Both the position numbers and the translations under genes were made by a program. The notes under the pieces are model-generated. The model saw nothing but the letters and a program-made list of their open reading frames with translations. It was not told where the DNA came from and did no database searches. From Nannocystis punicea (GTDB lineage: Bacteria > Myxococcota_A > Polyangia > Nannocystales > Nannocystaceae): DNA of 64,000 bases. The DNA lies in the NCBI RefSeq assembly GCF_026965555.1, contig NZ_CP114040.1, positions 9,894,001-9,958,000 of the forward strand, in the 5' to 3' direction. Position 1 is the first letter of the stretch. Each line of letters starts with the position of its first letter. Shown in pieces: positions 34,069-42,395 of this stretch.

Positions 34069-34874
34069 ATGAACGACACCGTCAAGATGTTTTTGATCTC
34101 GCTGATTACGGCCGTCCTGGTCCAGGTGCTGCTGGGGCCGCAGATCCAGCGGATGCAGCAGCAACAGCACCAGGGCGCCGCGCCGGTGGCCGTGGCGCCG
34201 CAGCCGGTGCAGCCGGCGCCGCAGCCGACCCCGCAGGCCCCGGCGCAGCCGGCTCCGCAGCTCCGGCTGAGGCGGCGATTCCCGCGCCGGAGTTCGTCGG
34301 AACGACGATCAAGGACGCCCGCAAGATCGCCGTGTCGCAGAGCATCATCATCATCCAGGACGGCGACCGCGAGGCGCCCGACAAGACCCCCGGCGAAATT
34401 CTCGAGCAGAACCCGCCCGCCGGCACCATGCTGACCAGCACCCGCGAGATCCGGGTCATCGTCGCCCGCGCCCGCGAGGCCAAGGTCCCCAACCTCGTCG
34501 GCAAGCCGATCGTCGAGGCCAAGTCCACGCTCGAAGGCCTGGGCGTCGAGTTCACCGAGGTGCAGAAGGACTCGAGCAAGACCCCGGGCACGGTGCTCGG
34601 CCAGAAGCCCGCCGCCGGCGTCAAGGTCCAGCCGGGCACCAGCGTCGAGCTGACGATCGCCGCCCTGCCCCTCATCGAGGTGCCCGCCGTCACCGGCAAG
34701 TACCTCAACAAGGCCAAAACGGTGCTCAAGGACTCGGGCCTCGACGTCGGCGACGTCAAGCGCGTCGAGCACGAGGAGCACGGCGAGAACTACGTCCTCA
34801 AGCAGGACCCCGCCGCCGGCGCCAAGGTCCCGTTCGGCACGACGATCACCCTCACGGTGGTCGCCCCCAACTGA
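34069..34874 (+). pseudogene. Membrane-anchored PASTA-domain protein, frame broken once
   Basis: ATG 34069 opens MNDTVKMFLISLITAVLVQVL, one membrane segment, then a Gln/Pro/Ala linker. Near 34258-34264 the frame changes: the linker reads QPAPQ in frame 1 and continues PAEAAIPAPEFVG in another frame. One missing base after CAG would restore QAPAEAA. The rest (to stop 34874) holds three PASTA domains of about 65 residues, for example VPNLVGKPIVEAKSTLEGLG and VPAVTGKYLNKAKTVLKDSG. PASTA domains bind peptidoglycan fragments and are usual on Ser/Thr kinases and PBPs; here no kinase is attached. Real pseudogene or base-call error. Confidence 0.75.
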
Positions 34875-35268
34875 TCCTCCCGGCCCGCCGCCCCAGCGAA
34901 CCGCCGCCGCACCCGCGCCGGCGGTTTGCTCGCTTTCGGGGCTCGCGGACCGCCCGCAGCAGACGTCGCCCTCGACCGCAGACGCTGCGCGCCGACGAAG
35001 GCATCCTTCGTCTCTACTGCGATCGCCACCAGGCCGAATGTGGCGGCGAGGAAGGCGGCGGCGAAGGCCCAACCCCGGCGAAGAGGGCGGCGGCCGCCTC
35101 CCGTGGGGCGTCGCCTTGCGCCCCGCTCGCCTGGCACTCCACTGTGACGAACCGCGGACGTTACTCGCCGCCCTCCGGCAGCCGCCGCCCTGCGTCCCCG
35201 CGCTCCGCTGCGACGAACAGTCGTCCGGCTCGCGCGGGCCGGGGTTTTGCGCTTTACTCGCCTCGCTC
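34875..35268. other. Intergenic region without a recognised gene
   Basis: 394 bp; frames are Arg/Pro-rich and look like chance frames. Contains GCGACGA-rich short repeats around 34970-35220 but no dyad of note. Confidence 0.45.
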
Positions 35269-35559
35269 ATGCGCTGGATCGCCGCCCTCGTCCTCACCCT
35301 GACCGCCGCCTGCGCCGGCGAGCCCGAGCTCCGCACCACCCACTTCGCGGTCGGCGGCATGGTCTGCCACTCGTGCGAGGAGGGCATCTGCGCCGCGGTC
35401 CGCAAGCTCGACGGCGTCGAGGCCTGCTCGGCCGACCACGCGGCAGGCGCCGCCGAGGTCCGCCACGACCCGGCGCGCGCCCCGGCGGACGCGATCGCCG
35501 CCACCATCACCAAGCTCGGCTACACCGCCGCGCCGGCCGACCCGCCGCCCGCGCCTTGA
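35269..35559 (+). CDS. Small lipoprotein with heavy-metal-associated (HMA) domain
   Basis: 96 residues from ATG 35269. Signal MRWIAALVLTLTAACAG with lipobox TAAC. The rest is one HMA fold: TTHFAVGGMVCHSCEEGICAAVRKLDGV ... YTAAP, with the metal-binding GMVCHSC (CxxC). It resembles MerP/CopZ-like metal carriers, here exported and lipid-anchored. No transporter gene beside it. Its stop abuts the seven-unit repeat array. Confidence 0.85.
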   Translation: MRWIAALVLTLTAACAGEPELRTTHFAVGGMVCHSCEEGICAAVRKLDGVEACSADHAAGAAEVRHDPARAPADAIAATITKLGYTAAPADPPPAP

Positions 35560-35656
35560 GCTGTCCTTCGGGACCTGTCCTTCGGCGCCTGTCCCTTCGC
35601 ACCTGTTCGACCCGACCTGCCCCCAACGACCTGGCCTCCACGACATGTCCTTGCCC
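35559..35656. repeat. Seven-unit 14-bp array running into a start codon
   Basis: Units at 35559, 35573, 35587, 35601, 35615, 35629 and 35643: AGCTGTCCTTCGGG, ACCTGTCCTTCGGC, GCCTGTCCCTTCGC, ACCTGTTCGACCCG, ACCTGCCCCCAACG, ACCTGGCCTCCACG, ACATGTCCTTGCCC. The last unit holds the ATG (35645) of the methyltransferase. The palindrome decays along the array but the 14-bp period is exact. Confidence 0.9.
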
Positions 35657-36436
35657 TCCGAACTGTGCTGCCCGGCCTGCCGCGGCCCGCTCGACGTCGA
35701 GGGCGTCGGCGCGGTCTGCCGCGGGTGCGACCGGCGCTACCCCGGCGACCGCGGCTACCTCGACTTCCTGCCCGACCTCGGGGCCGCCGGCGAGGGCCTG
35801 GGCCCGCGGCTGATGCACAGCCGGGCGCTGGCCCGCGTGTACGAGCGGCTGTGGCGGCCCTTCTTCGTCACTGTCGCGAGCAACGGCCTGCCCGACTACC
35901 GGGCCGAGTTCGAGGCGGTGCTGGCGGCGCTGGCCTCGGCCGAGGGCGGCGCGGTGGTCGACCTCAGCTGCGGTCCGGGCTTCACCGGGCGCAAGCTGGC
36001 CGAGTCGGGCCGGTTCGCGCGGGTGTTCGGGCTCGACTGGTCGCTGGCCATGCTGGCGCGCGCGGCCGCCGACAACCGCGGGCGGATGCGGCTGGTCCGC
36101 GGCGACGTCGGCCACCTGCCCTTCAAGACAGGCAGCATCGACGGCGTGCACGCGGGCGCGGCCTTCCACGTGTGGCCCGACCCGGCGAGCGCGGTCGCCG
36201 AGGTCGCGCGGGTGGTCCGCCCGGGCGGGGCGTTCGTCGCCAGCACCTTCGCTCACACCGAGGGTCTGCGGCGCACCTTCGAGTCGGTGGTCTCCGCCGT
36301 CGGCCAGTTCCACGTGTTCGAGGTCGACCAGCTGCGCGGCATGCTGAGCGCGCACGGCCTGGTCGACTTCGACTGCGAGCGACGCGGCTCGCTGATCCTC
36401 TTCTGGGCCCGCCGGGCCGGGGCCGCCGCCGCGTGA
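35645..36436 (+). CDS. SAM-dependent methyltransferase with N-terminal zinc ribbon
   Basis: 263 residues. CCPACRGPL and CRGCDRRYP form a Trm112-like zinc ribbon. The class I methyltransferase core follows: VVDLSCGPGFTGRKLAESG (SAM motif I), VFGLDWSLAMLARAA (acidic loop), GDVGHLPFKTGSIDGVHAG and VVRPGGAFVASTF. The domain order is like that of UbiE-like small-molecule methyltransferases with a short metal-binding head. The substrate is unknown. The next gene is a hydrolase 70 bp downstream. Confidence 0.85.
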   Translation: MSLPSELCCPACRGPLDVEGVGAVCRGCDRRYPGDRGYLDFLPDLGAAGEGLGPRLMHSRALARVYERLWRPFFVTVASNGLPDYRAEFEAVLAALASAEGGAVVDLSCGPGFTGRKLAESGRFARVFGLDWSLAMLARAAADNRGRMRLVRGDVGHLPFKTGSIDGVHAGAAFHVWPDPASAVAEVARVVRPGGAFVASTFAHTEGLRRTFESVVSAVGQFHVFEVDQLRGMLSAHGLVDFDCERRGSLILFWARRAGAAAA

Positions 36437-36506
36437 GCGCTCCTCGACCGCGAGGCCTTCGCGCGCCCCTCGAGCCCCACGCTGACGGCAATTTGGAAGC
36501 TACCGC

Positions 36507-37424
36507 ATGATCGCCGAGCACCGGGTCCGCGCGACCGACGGCTGGCGCCTCTCGGTCCTCGACCTCGAGCCGGACGGTGCGGCGTGGGGGGTGGTCGTCG
36601 CCGGCCACGCGATGATGGTCGACCGCCGCACCTTCTTCCGCCGCGACCGCCCGTGCCTGGCCCGCAGCCTGTGCGACGCCGGCCTGCGCGTGCTGCTGCC
36701 CGACCTGCGGGGCCACGGCGCCAGCGGCCCCGATCCCGCACGCGGCGGCGACTGGTCCTACGATCAATTGGTCGAGGACACCGCGATCTACCTCGACCTC
36801 GCCCGCCGGCTCGCCCCCGGCCTCCCGCTGGCCACTCTCGGCCACTCGCTGTTCGGCCACTCCGCCGCCGCCTGGTGCACCACCGCCGCCGCGCGCGAGA
36901 TCTCCCCGGCCGCGCACGTCGCCCTGGGCTCCGACTTCTGGCTGCCCGGCACCGAAGATCGCCGGCTCGTGTGGCCGCTCAAGCGGCTGTTCGTGGGCCT
37001 GGGCGCCGGCCTCACCGCCGCGCTCGGCTGCTTGCCCGCGCGGCGCTTCGGCGTCGGCAGCGCCGACGAGGCCTACACCTACTTCGCCGACTTCCGCCGC
37101 TGCGTCGCCGACGGCGGCTGGCGGGCCCGCGACGGCCACGACTATCGGGCCGGCCTCGCCGGCCTCGCCTTCCCGGTGCTGCTGGTCGCCAGCGAGGGCG
37201 ATCGCCTGGCCCCTCCGCGCACTGCAGTGCGCCTGTGGTCACCCGTACCGCGCCTCACCACCTGGCGGCTCGCGGCCGCCGGCGCCACCGACCAGGACGG
37301 CCGCGCCTTGCCCGAGCTCGCCGGCGTCGGCGCCCCGGGGCACATGGCCGCGGTCACCGATCCCGCCCGCGAGCCGCTGTGGCGGGCGATCGCAACCTGG
37401 CTCAAAGGCCAGCTGGCCGCCTGA
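36507..37424 (+). CDS. Alpha/beta hydrolase
   Basis: 305 residues. GWRLSVLDLEPDGAAWGVVVAGHAMMVD is the first strand and oxyanion region; LRVLLPDLRGHGASGPDP follows; the nucleophile is Ser in LGHSLFGHS; Asp in VASEGDRLAPP and His in GHMAAV complete a triad. No signal peptide. Resembles lysophospholipase/esterase proteins. Substrate not inferable. Confidence 0.85.
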   Translation: MIAEHRVRATDGWRLSVLDLEPDGAAWGVVVAGHAMMVDRRTFFRRDRPCLARSLCDAGLRVLLPDLRGHGASGPDPARGGDWSYDQLVEDTAIYLDLARRLAPGLPLATLGHSLFGHSAAAWCTTAAAREISPAAHVALGSDFWLPGTEDRRLVWPLKRLFVGLGAGLTAALGCLPARRFGVGSADEAYTYFADFRRCVADGGWRARDGHDYRAGLAGLAFPVLLVASEGDRLAPPRTAVRLWSPVPRLTTWRLAAAGATDQDGRALPELAGVGAPGHMAAVTDPAREPLWRAIATWLKGQLAA

Positions 37425-37453
37425 GCCGGCGCGGCTGTGCTATCCCCACCTCC

Positions 37454-38575
37454 GTGCTCCCGCGCGACGACCACGGACGGCTCCTCCTGAAGGGCGTGCC
37501 CCGGCCGCAGCTGCTGGCGTGGGCCGGCGAGCAGGGCCTGCGTCCCGGCCAGGCCGACGCGCTGTGGGCCGCGCTCTACCGCAAGCTGCGGTCCGACCTC
37601 GCAGTCATGCCCGAGCTCGACCGCAGCGCGCGCGACGGCCTCGCCGCGGTCGCGCGGCTCGACGTCCTCCGCCTCGAGGCCGTCAAGCAGGCCGCCGACG
37701 GCACCAGCAAGCTGGTCTTTCAGACAGACGACGGCGCCGCCGTCGAGTCGGTCCTGATCCCCTCCACGGGCCCTTCGGCCCTGAATGAGGGGCCGGAGCG
37801 GGCCACCCTGTGCGTGTCGAGCCAGGTCGGCTGCGCGATGAACTGTCAGTTCTGCCTGACCGCGACGATGGGCCTGGCGCGCAACCTCAGCGCCGCGGAG
37901 ATCGTCGACCAGCTGGTGATCGCCCGCCGGCGCTTCCCCGACGTGTGGATCTCCAACGTCGTGTTCATGGGCATGGGCGAGCCGCTGCACAACCTCGACC
38001 AGGTGCTGCCGGCGATCGCGGTGATGGTCGACGACCACGGGCTCGGCCTGTCGCACCGGCGGGTCACGGTGTCGACCTCGGGGCTGGTGCCGCAGATCCG
38101 CCGGCTCGTCGCCGAGAGCCCGGCGCAGCTGGCGGTCAGCGTCAACGCGACCACCGACGAGATCCGCGACGCGATCATGCCGGTCAACCGCAAGTACCCG
38201 CTGGCGGTGCTGTTCGCGGCGCTGCGCGAGCTGCCGCTGGCCCGGCGGGCCCGCGTCACCCTCGAGTACGTGCTGCTGGCTGGCGTCAACGACAGCCTCG
38301 CCGACGCCGAGCGGCTGGCCGAGCTGGTCCGCGGCTTGCCCTGCAAGCTCAACCTGATCCCGTGGAATCCCCACCCGGGCAGCGAATTCCGCCGGCCTGA
38401 GCCGGAGCAGGTCGCGGCGTTCAAGGCTCACCTGCAGGGGCTGCGGCTCAACACCTCGATCCGGGCGACGCGGGGCGACGACACCATGGCCGCGTGCGGT
38501 CAGCTCGGCCGGGCTCCGGCGGAGTCCCCGCGGCGGACCCGGCGCCCCCACGGGCTCCCCGTGATCGCATCCTGA
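37454..38575 (+). CDS. rlmN: Dual-specificity RNA methyltransferase RlmN
   Basis: 373 residues from GTG 37454. The radical-SAM cluster motif is CAMNCQFC (CxxxCxxC), preceded by RATLCVSSQVG, and followed by NVVFMGMGEPLHN, VSTSGLVPQIRRL, SVNATTDEIRDAIMPVN and EYVLLAGVNDS. The C-terminal Cys that forms the intermediate is in TMAACGQL. RlmN makes 2-methyladenosine at 23S rRNA A2503 and tRNA A37. A short insert, IPSTGPSALNEGPE, just before the cluster is longer than usual and is coded by palindromic repeat-like DNA (GGGCCCTTCGGCCC at 37767). Confidence 0.95.
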   Translation: MLPRDDHGRLLLKGVPRPQLLAWAGEQGLRPGQADALWAALYRKLRSDLAVMPELDRSARDGLAAVARLDVLRLEAVKQAADGTSKLVFQTDDGAAVESVLIPSTGPSALNEGPERATLCVSSQVGCAMNCQFCLTATMGLARNLSAAEIVDQLVIARRRFPDVWISNVVFMGMGEPLHNLDQVLPAIAVMVDDHGLGLSHRRVTVSTSGLVPQIRRLVAESPAQLAVSVNATTDEIRDAIMPVNRKYPLAVLFAALRELPLARRARVTLEYVLLAGVNDSLADAERLAELVRGLPCKLNLIPWNPHPGSEFRRPEPEQVAAFKAHLQGLRLNTSIRATRGDDTMAACGQLGRAPAESPRRTRRPHGLPVIAS

Positions 38576-38787
38576 TCTCCGCCCCCGCTGCGGTGTCGCC
38601 GCAGCCCCGCGGGTGGGGGTCTGGGCGCCAGAACGGCGTCTTGCCCGCACCTGTCGGCCCCGCGAGACGAAATTCCCCGCTACTCGGCGTGGGACGGCCG
38701 CCCTCGGCGGTTCCCATGGCCGCGGCTTGTGGGGTACCATGGCTGCAGGCGCGTGAGCGCCGCGTCCTCTCTCGAGACACGCCCAGG

Positions 38788-39909
38788 ATGTTCGACCCCT
38801 TCAAGAAGCTCAAGCTGGCGAGCGCCTTCCTCGGCGTCGCGGAAGATGCGGTGCGGGCCGACGGCAACCTCGAGCTCGGCGACTTGTTCGGCCGCCTCGA
38901 CATCCGCAGCCTCGGCCTCGACGTCGCGCGCCTCCTCGATCAGGACGGGGTTCGTCCGCTCTTCGACAGCCGTTACCTGCCGCAGCCGGAGCCGCTCGAC
39001 CGCCTGCACGCGTACGGCGACGGCACGCTCGGCCGCGAGGTCGCCCGCTATCTGCGGGCCCAGAAGCAGCAGCGACTGATCGGCCCTCCGGCCGGCTTCG
39101 ACTTCCGCGACCCGGCCGCCTACCTCGCGCTGCGCGTCCGCATGACGCACCCGATCATCCACGTGTTGACCGAGTACGACGCCAGCCCGCTCGGTGAGCT
39201 GGCGGTCCAGTCGTACTACGTCGGTCAGCTCGGCAACCTGATGAGCGGCGTCATGATCTCCTCGGCGCTGCTGCAGATCACCCGCGACATGCCCGACAAG
39301 CTGGGCGACGCGCTGTCGATCCTCGCCGAGGCGTACCAGCGCGGACAGACCGCCAAGCCCTTCCTCGGCATCGCCTGGGAGGAGCTGTGGTCGGCCCAGG
39401 TGCCGCAGCTGCGCGAGCTCGCCGACCTCGTCCCGCGCAACTCGAACATCGCTCTGCTCGACCTCGAGGCGGCCGAGCCCGAGCCGCCGCCGCCGCCGCG
39501 CGTCAACTTCACCGGCTTCGGCGGCGCCGCCGAGGTCACCCCGCTGCGCAACGCAGTCTCTGCGCCGGCCGAGAACCGGGCCGAGCCGCGGGGTCGGCCG
39601 GTCTCGCAGTCGTCGCTGCTCGCCAGCTTCATGGCGCTGGCCGAGCAGGCGCAGGAGCAGGCGCAGGCCCAGCCGCCGCGGACGCTCGAGCCCGAGTCGG
39701 AGGACGGCGAGACCGAGCCCGAGCTCGTCGACCCATCGCCGCGGCACGTCGCCAAGCCGCCGCCGCCCCCGCTGCGCGCCCAGCCGCAGCCGGCGCCGCA
39801 GCCTCCGCGGCCGCCGTCGAAGCCCGTTACGCAGCCTGGCTTCTCGGTCGAGGAATCTGACCCGAAGATCATGCCGGCGATGTCGCCGGACGATCCAGAC
39901 TTCTTCTGA
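38788..39909 (+). CDS. Coq4-like protein with Pro/Gln-rich C-terminal extension
   Basis: 373 residues from ATG 38788 (MFDPFKKLKLAS). Residues about 60-215 match the Coq4 pattern: YLALRVRMTHPIIHVLTEYD, SPLGELAVQSYYVGQLGN, then IAWEELW. Yeast Coq4 organises the ubiquinone synthesis complex and takes part in C1 decarboxylation/hydroxylation. Residues about 230-373 are low-complexity Pro/Glu/Gln with FGGAAEV and FSVEESDPKIM, not part of the family. A role in quinone or lipid handling is inference. Confidence 0.75.
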   Translation: MFDPFKKLKLASAFLGVAEDAVRADGNLELGDLFGRLDIRSLGLDVARLLDQDGVRPLFDSRYLPQPEPLDRLHAYGDGTLGREVARYLRAQKQQRLIGPPAGFDFRDPAAYLALRVRMTHPIIHVLTEYDASPLGELAVQSYYVGQLGNLMSGVMISSALLQITRDMPDKLGDALSILAEAYQRGQTAKPFLGIAWEELWSAQVPQLRELADLVPRNSNIALLDLEAAEPEPPPPPRVNFTGFGGAAEVTPLRNAVSAPAENRAEPRGRPVSQSSLLASFMALAEQAQEQAQAQPPRTLEPESEDGETEPELVDPSPRHVAKPPPPPLRAQPQPAPQPPRPPSKPVTQPGFSVEESDPKIMPAMSPDDPDFF

Positions 39910-39915
39910 TCCGCC

Positions 39916-40233
39916 ATGCCTGCTCGTCTCTCGCCCGAAGCCCGCGCCGCCGCTCTCGCCGCTCTGCCCGGGTGGCGCGAGGTCGAGGGGCGCGACGCCA
40001 TCGCTCGCAGCCTCCGCTTCGCCGACTTCGTCACCGCGTTCGGCTTCATGGCTCAGGTCGCTCTGGTGGCCGAGCGCATGAATCACCACCCCGAGTGGTT
40101 CAACGTCTACGACCGGGTCGACGTCACTCTCAGCACGCACGACGCCGGCGGGCTGACCCAGCTCGACGTCGATCTGGCCCAGGCGATCGAGCGGATCGCC
40201 GGCTCGCTACCGCCGGCGCGCGCGAGCGGGTAG
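39916..40233 (+). CDS. phhB: Pterin-4a-carbinolamine dehydratase
   Basis: 105 residues, normal size. The motif EVEGRDAIARSLRFADFVTA..MAQVALVAERMNHHPEWFNVYDRVDVTLSTHDAGG carries the family's HHPEW and the HDxxG segment. It regenerates the pterin cofactor after aromatic amino acid hydroxylation. No hydroxylase gene is in the window. It lies 6 bp after the Coq4-like gene, so cotranscription is likely. Confidence 0.93.
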   Translation: MPARLSPEARAAALAALPGWREVEGRDAIARSLRFADFVTAFGFMAQVALVAERMNHHPEWFNVYDRVDVTLSTHDAGGLTQLDVDLAQAIERIAGSLPPARASG

Positions 40234-40245
40234 TCTGGCGCCGTC

Positions 40246-40662
40246 ATGCGCCGCCTGCTCCTCGTCCTCGCTCCGGCCGTCCTCTTCGCCTGCTGCGGCG
40301 CGTCGGGCACCAGCACCCCGCCCGCCGCCAAGCCTGCCCCGGCGACCGAGCCCACGCCCGCCGAGAGCGAGGGCGCCGGGTTCGCCGCGCCGCAGGGCGC
40401 CGAGGAGCAGCCGCGCAGCGAACAGGCCCAGACCAAGGCCTCGCCGGAGCTGGCCGCGCGGATCAAGGAGAAGTTCGGCGAGCGCTGCCGCTACGAGCGC
40501 GCCTGCGGGGAGCTCATCGGCGTCGACTGCGAGTCCGCCGTCGACGGTCCGTACCACTACGTCCGCCGCGACTCGCTCGAGATCGTCAGCCAGTGCGGCG
40601 GCGTCTGCAGGCGCGGCTGCACCGACTGCCCGCCCAAGGCCTGGACGTGCCCGACCTACTGA
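40246..40662 (+). CDS. Small Cys-containing lipoprotein
   Basis: 138 residues. Signal MRRLLLVLAPAVLFACCG with lipobox LFAC; Pro/Ala/Glu-rich spacer to about 65; then a compact C-terminal region with eight Cys (CRYERACGELIGVDC, CGGVCRRGCTDCPPKAWTC). No family recognised. Starts 13 bp after phhB. Confidence 0.75.
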   Translation: MRRLLLVLAPAVLFACCGASGTSTPPAAKPAPATEPTPAESEGAGFAAPQGAEEQPRSEQAQTKASPELAARIKEKFGERCRYERACGELIGVDCESAVDGPYHYVRRDSLEIVSQCGGVCRRGCTDCPPKAWTCPTY

Positions 40663-41047
40663 GCCGACGCCGGACCGCCGCGCTGGACTTCACCCCGCGC
40701 GACCGAGCCGCGCACGTCCTCTCTCCGTCTCGCGCGATCCCGCGGCGACTCGAGCTGCTCGCTCCCGCGGCCGAGCCGCGCACATCATCCCTCCGCCGCG
40801 CGCCCCGCAACGACGGCGAGCCGCTCACTCCCCGCGACCGCCCTTCGCGCTCCTTCACTCCGTCGCGCAGCACCGCCGCGCCAGGCCGCCCTCTTCGTCA
40901 CGAGCCGCCGCGGCCTCGCCCGCCCGACACCTCGCGCTCGCGCTCGCCTGTCCCGTTCGACCTGTCCTCTCCGCCCTGTCCCATCGGACATGTATTTTAT
41001 CACATGTCCCATCGGACCGGTCCTCACGCACCCCGGAGCCTTCGCCC
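40663..41047. repeat. Intergenic region with six-unit 14-bp array
   Basis: 40663-40946 is GC-rich with no gene. Units start at 40947, 40961, 40975, 40989, 41003 and 41017: CCTGTCCCGTTCGA, CCTGTCCTCTCCGC, CCTGTCCCATCGGA, CATGTATTTTATCA, CATGTCCCATCGGA, CCGGTCCTCACGCA. The array ends 18 bp before the hydrolase ATG. Unit 4 is AT-rich, so units diverge in sequence while keeping the period. Confidence 0.85.
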
Positions 41048-41899
41048 ATGTTCGTCCTGCCCCTCGCCGAGCGCATGATCCGGCGGCGCCTCGTCTCGCT
41101 CGGGATCGCCAGCCAGTACCACGCCACGCCGCAGGGCCGGCTGCACTACTACGAGGCGCGGGGGGACGGCGACGGGCCGCCGGTGGTCATCCTGCACGGC
41201 TTCGGCGCCAGCGGCAGCAGCTTCGCCCGGGTGATCGCCCTGCTGCGGCGGCGGGTCGGGCGGATCTGGGTGCCGGAGGCGCCGGCGCACGGCTTCAGCT
41301 CGAGCGCCAACGGGCGGCTCACCGTCGACGACGCCTACGCCGCGCTGTCGCACTTCCTCGACGCGCGGCTGCGGGAGCCGGCGATCCTGTTCGGCAACTC
41401 GCTCGGCGGCGCGTTCGCCATCCGCTACGCGCTCGAGCACCCCGAGCGCGTGCGCGGCCTGCTGCTCGCCTCGCCGGCGGGGGCGTTACTGGACGCCCAG
41501 GACTTCGCGGCCCTGACGGGCAGCTTCCGCGTCCGCTCACTCGGCCAGGCGCGCGATCTCCTCGACCGCCTCTATCACGAGCCCCCCTGGTACAACACCC
41601 TGCTCGCGCCCGACATCCTGCGCCGCTTCGCGCTCGGGCCGCTGCGCCACGTGCTCGAGTCGTTCCGGCCCGAGCACATGTTCACGCCCGACGAGGTCGG
41701 CGCTCTGAAGCCGCCCACGCTCATCCTGTGGGGTCGGTCCGAGCGGCTGCTGCCGAGCGCCTCGCTGGAGTTCTTCCGCCGGGCAGTGCCGGCCCACGTG
41801 CGTATCGAGGAGCCGGACGACTTCGGCCACTGTCCGTATCTCGACCGGCCGCGCGCAGTGGCCGACCGGATCGCCGCATTTGTCGACGAGCTGAGGTGA
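41048..41899 (+). CDS. Alpha/beta hydrolase
   Basis: 283 residues. HGFGASGSSFA is the oxyanion-hole region, GNSLGG holds the nucleophile Ser, the Asp/acid is in LILWGRSERLLP and the His in DFGHCPYLDRP. A helical cap lies between. Resembles MhpC/BphD-like C-C or ester hydrolases. No signal peptide. It does not belong to an obvious pathway here; the next gene is a receiver protein 118 bp away. Confidence 0.87.
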   Translation: MFVLPLAERMIRRRLVSLGIASQYHATPQGRLHYYEARGDGDGPPVVILHGFGASGSSFARVIALLRRRVGRIWVPEAPAHGFSSSANGRLTVDDAYAALSHFLDARLREPAILFGNSLGGAFAIRYALEHPERVRGLLLASPAGALLDAQDFAALTGSFRVRSLGQARDLLDRLYHEPPWYNTLLAPDILRRFALGPLRHVLESFRPEHMFTPDEVGALKPPTLILWGRSERLLPSASLEFFRRAVPAHVRIEEPDDFGHCPYLDRPRAVADRIAAFVDELR

Positions 41900-42017
41900 G
41901 CGGCCCGCGCCTGGCGCCCGGGGAGGGGCCGCCGGTGCGGACCTGTCCGGTCCGCCCTTGGCGCCGCGCCGCAGGCGCCGGCTCCGGTTCCCCCGCAAGC
42001 GGTGCTAAGGTGGCGTC

Positions 42018-42395
42018 GTGGCTCATCCCGGCGTGGTCTTCCTCGACGACGACAAGGATTTGCGCGACCTGTTCGTGGATGTCGTCAGCCTGCTCGCGGA
42101 GCGCGACTGCTTGACGGTCGGCAGCGTCGACGAGCTGGTCCGCAACCGCAAGCGCGTCCTCGACGCGGAGCTGGTGATCCTCGACATCAACCTCGGGCCC
42201 GGCGTACCGAGCGGGCTCGACGCCTACAGGTGGTTGCGCGAGCAGAACTACGGCGGGCAGGTCGTGTTCCTCACCGGTCATGCCGCCTCGCACCCGCTGG
42301 TCGCCGAGGCGCGGCAGCTCGCCGGGGTGCGGGTGTACGAGAAGCCGCTGCCGGTGCCGACGATCGCGCGACTGCTCGAGCTGGAGCCGCATTGA
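42018..42395 (+). CDS. Single-domain response regulator (receiver)
   Basis: 125 residues from GTG 42018. FLDDDKDLRDLF gives the acidic pocket, LVILDIN the phospho-acceptor Asp, LTGHA the Thr/Ser switch and YEKPL the conserved Lys. There is no output domain. Its TGA overlaps the TTG start of the membrane sensor, so the two are translationally coupled. Confidence 0.88.
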   Translation: MAHPGVVFLDDDKDLRDLFVDVVSLLAERDCLTVGSVDELVRNRKRVLDAELVILDINLGPGVPSGLDAYRWLREQNYGGQVVFLTGHAASHPLVAEARQLAGVRVYEKPLPVPTIARLLELEPH

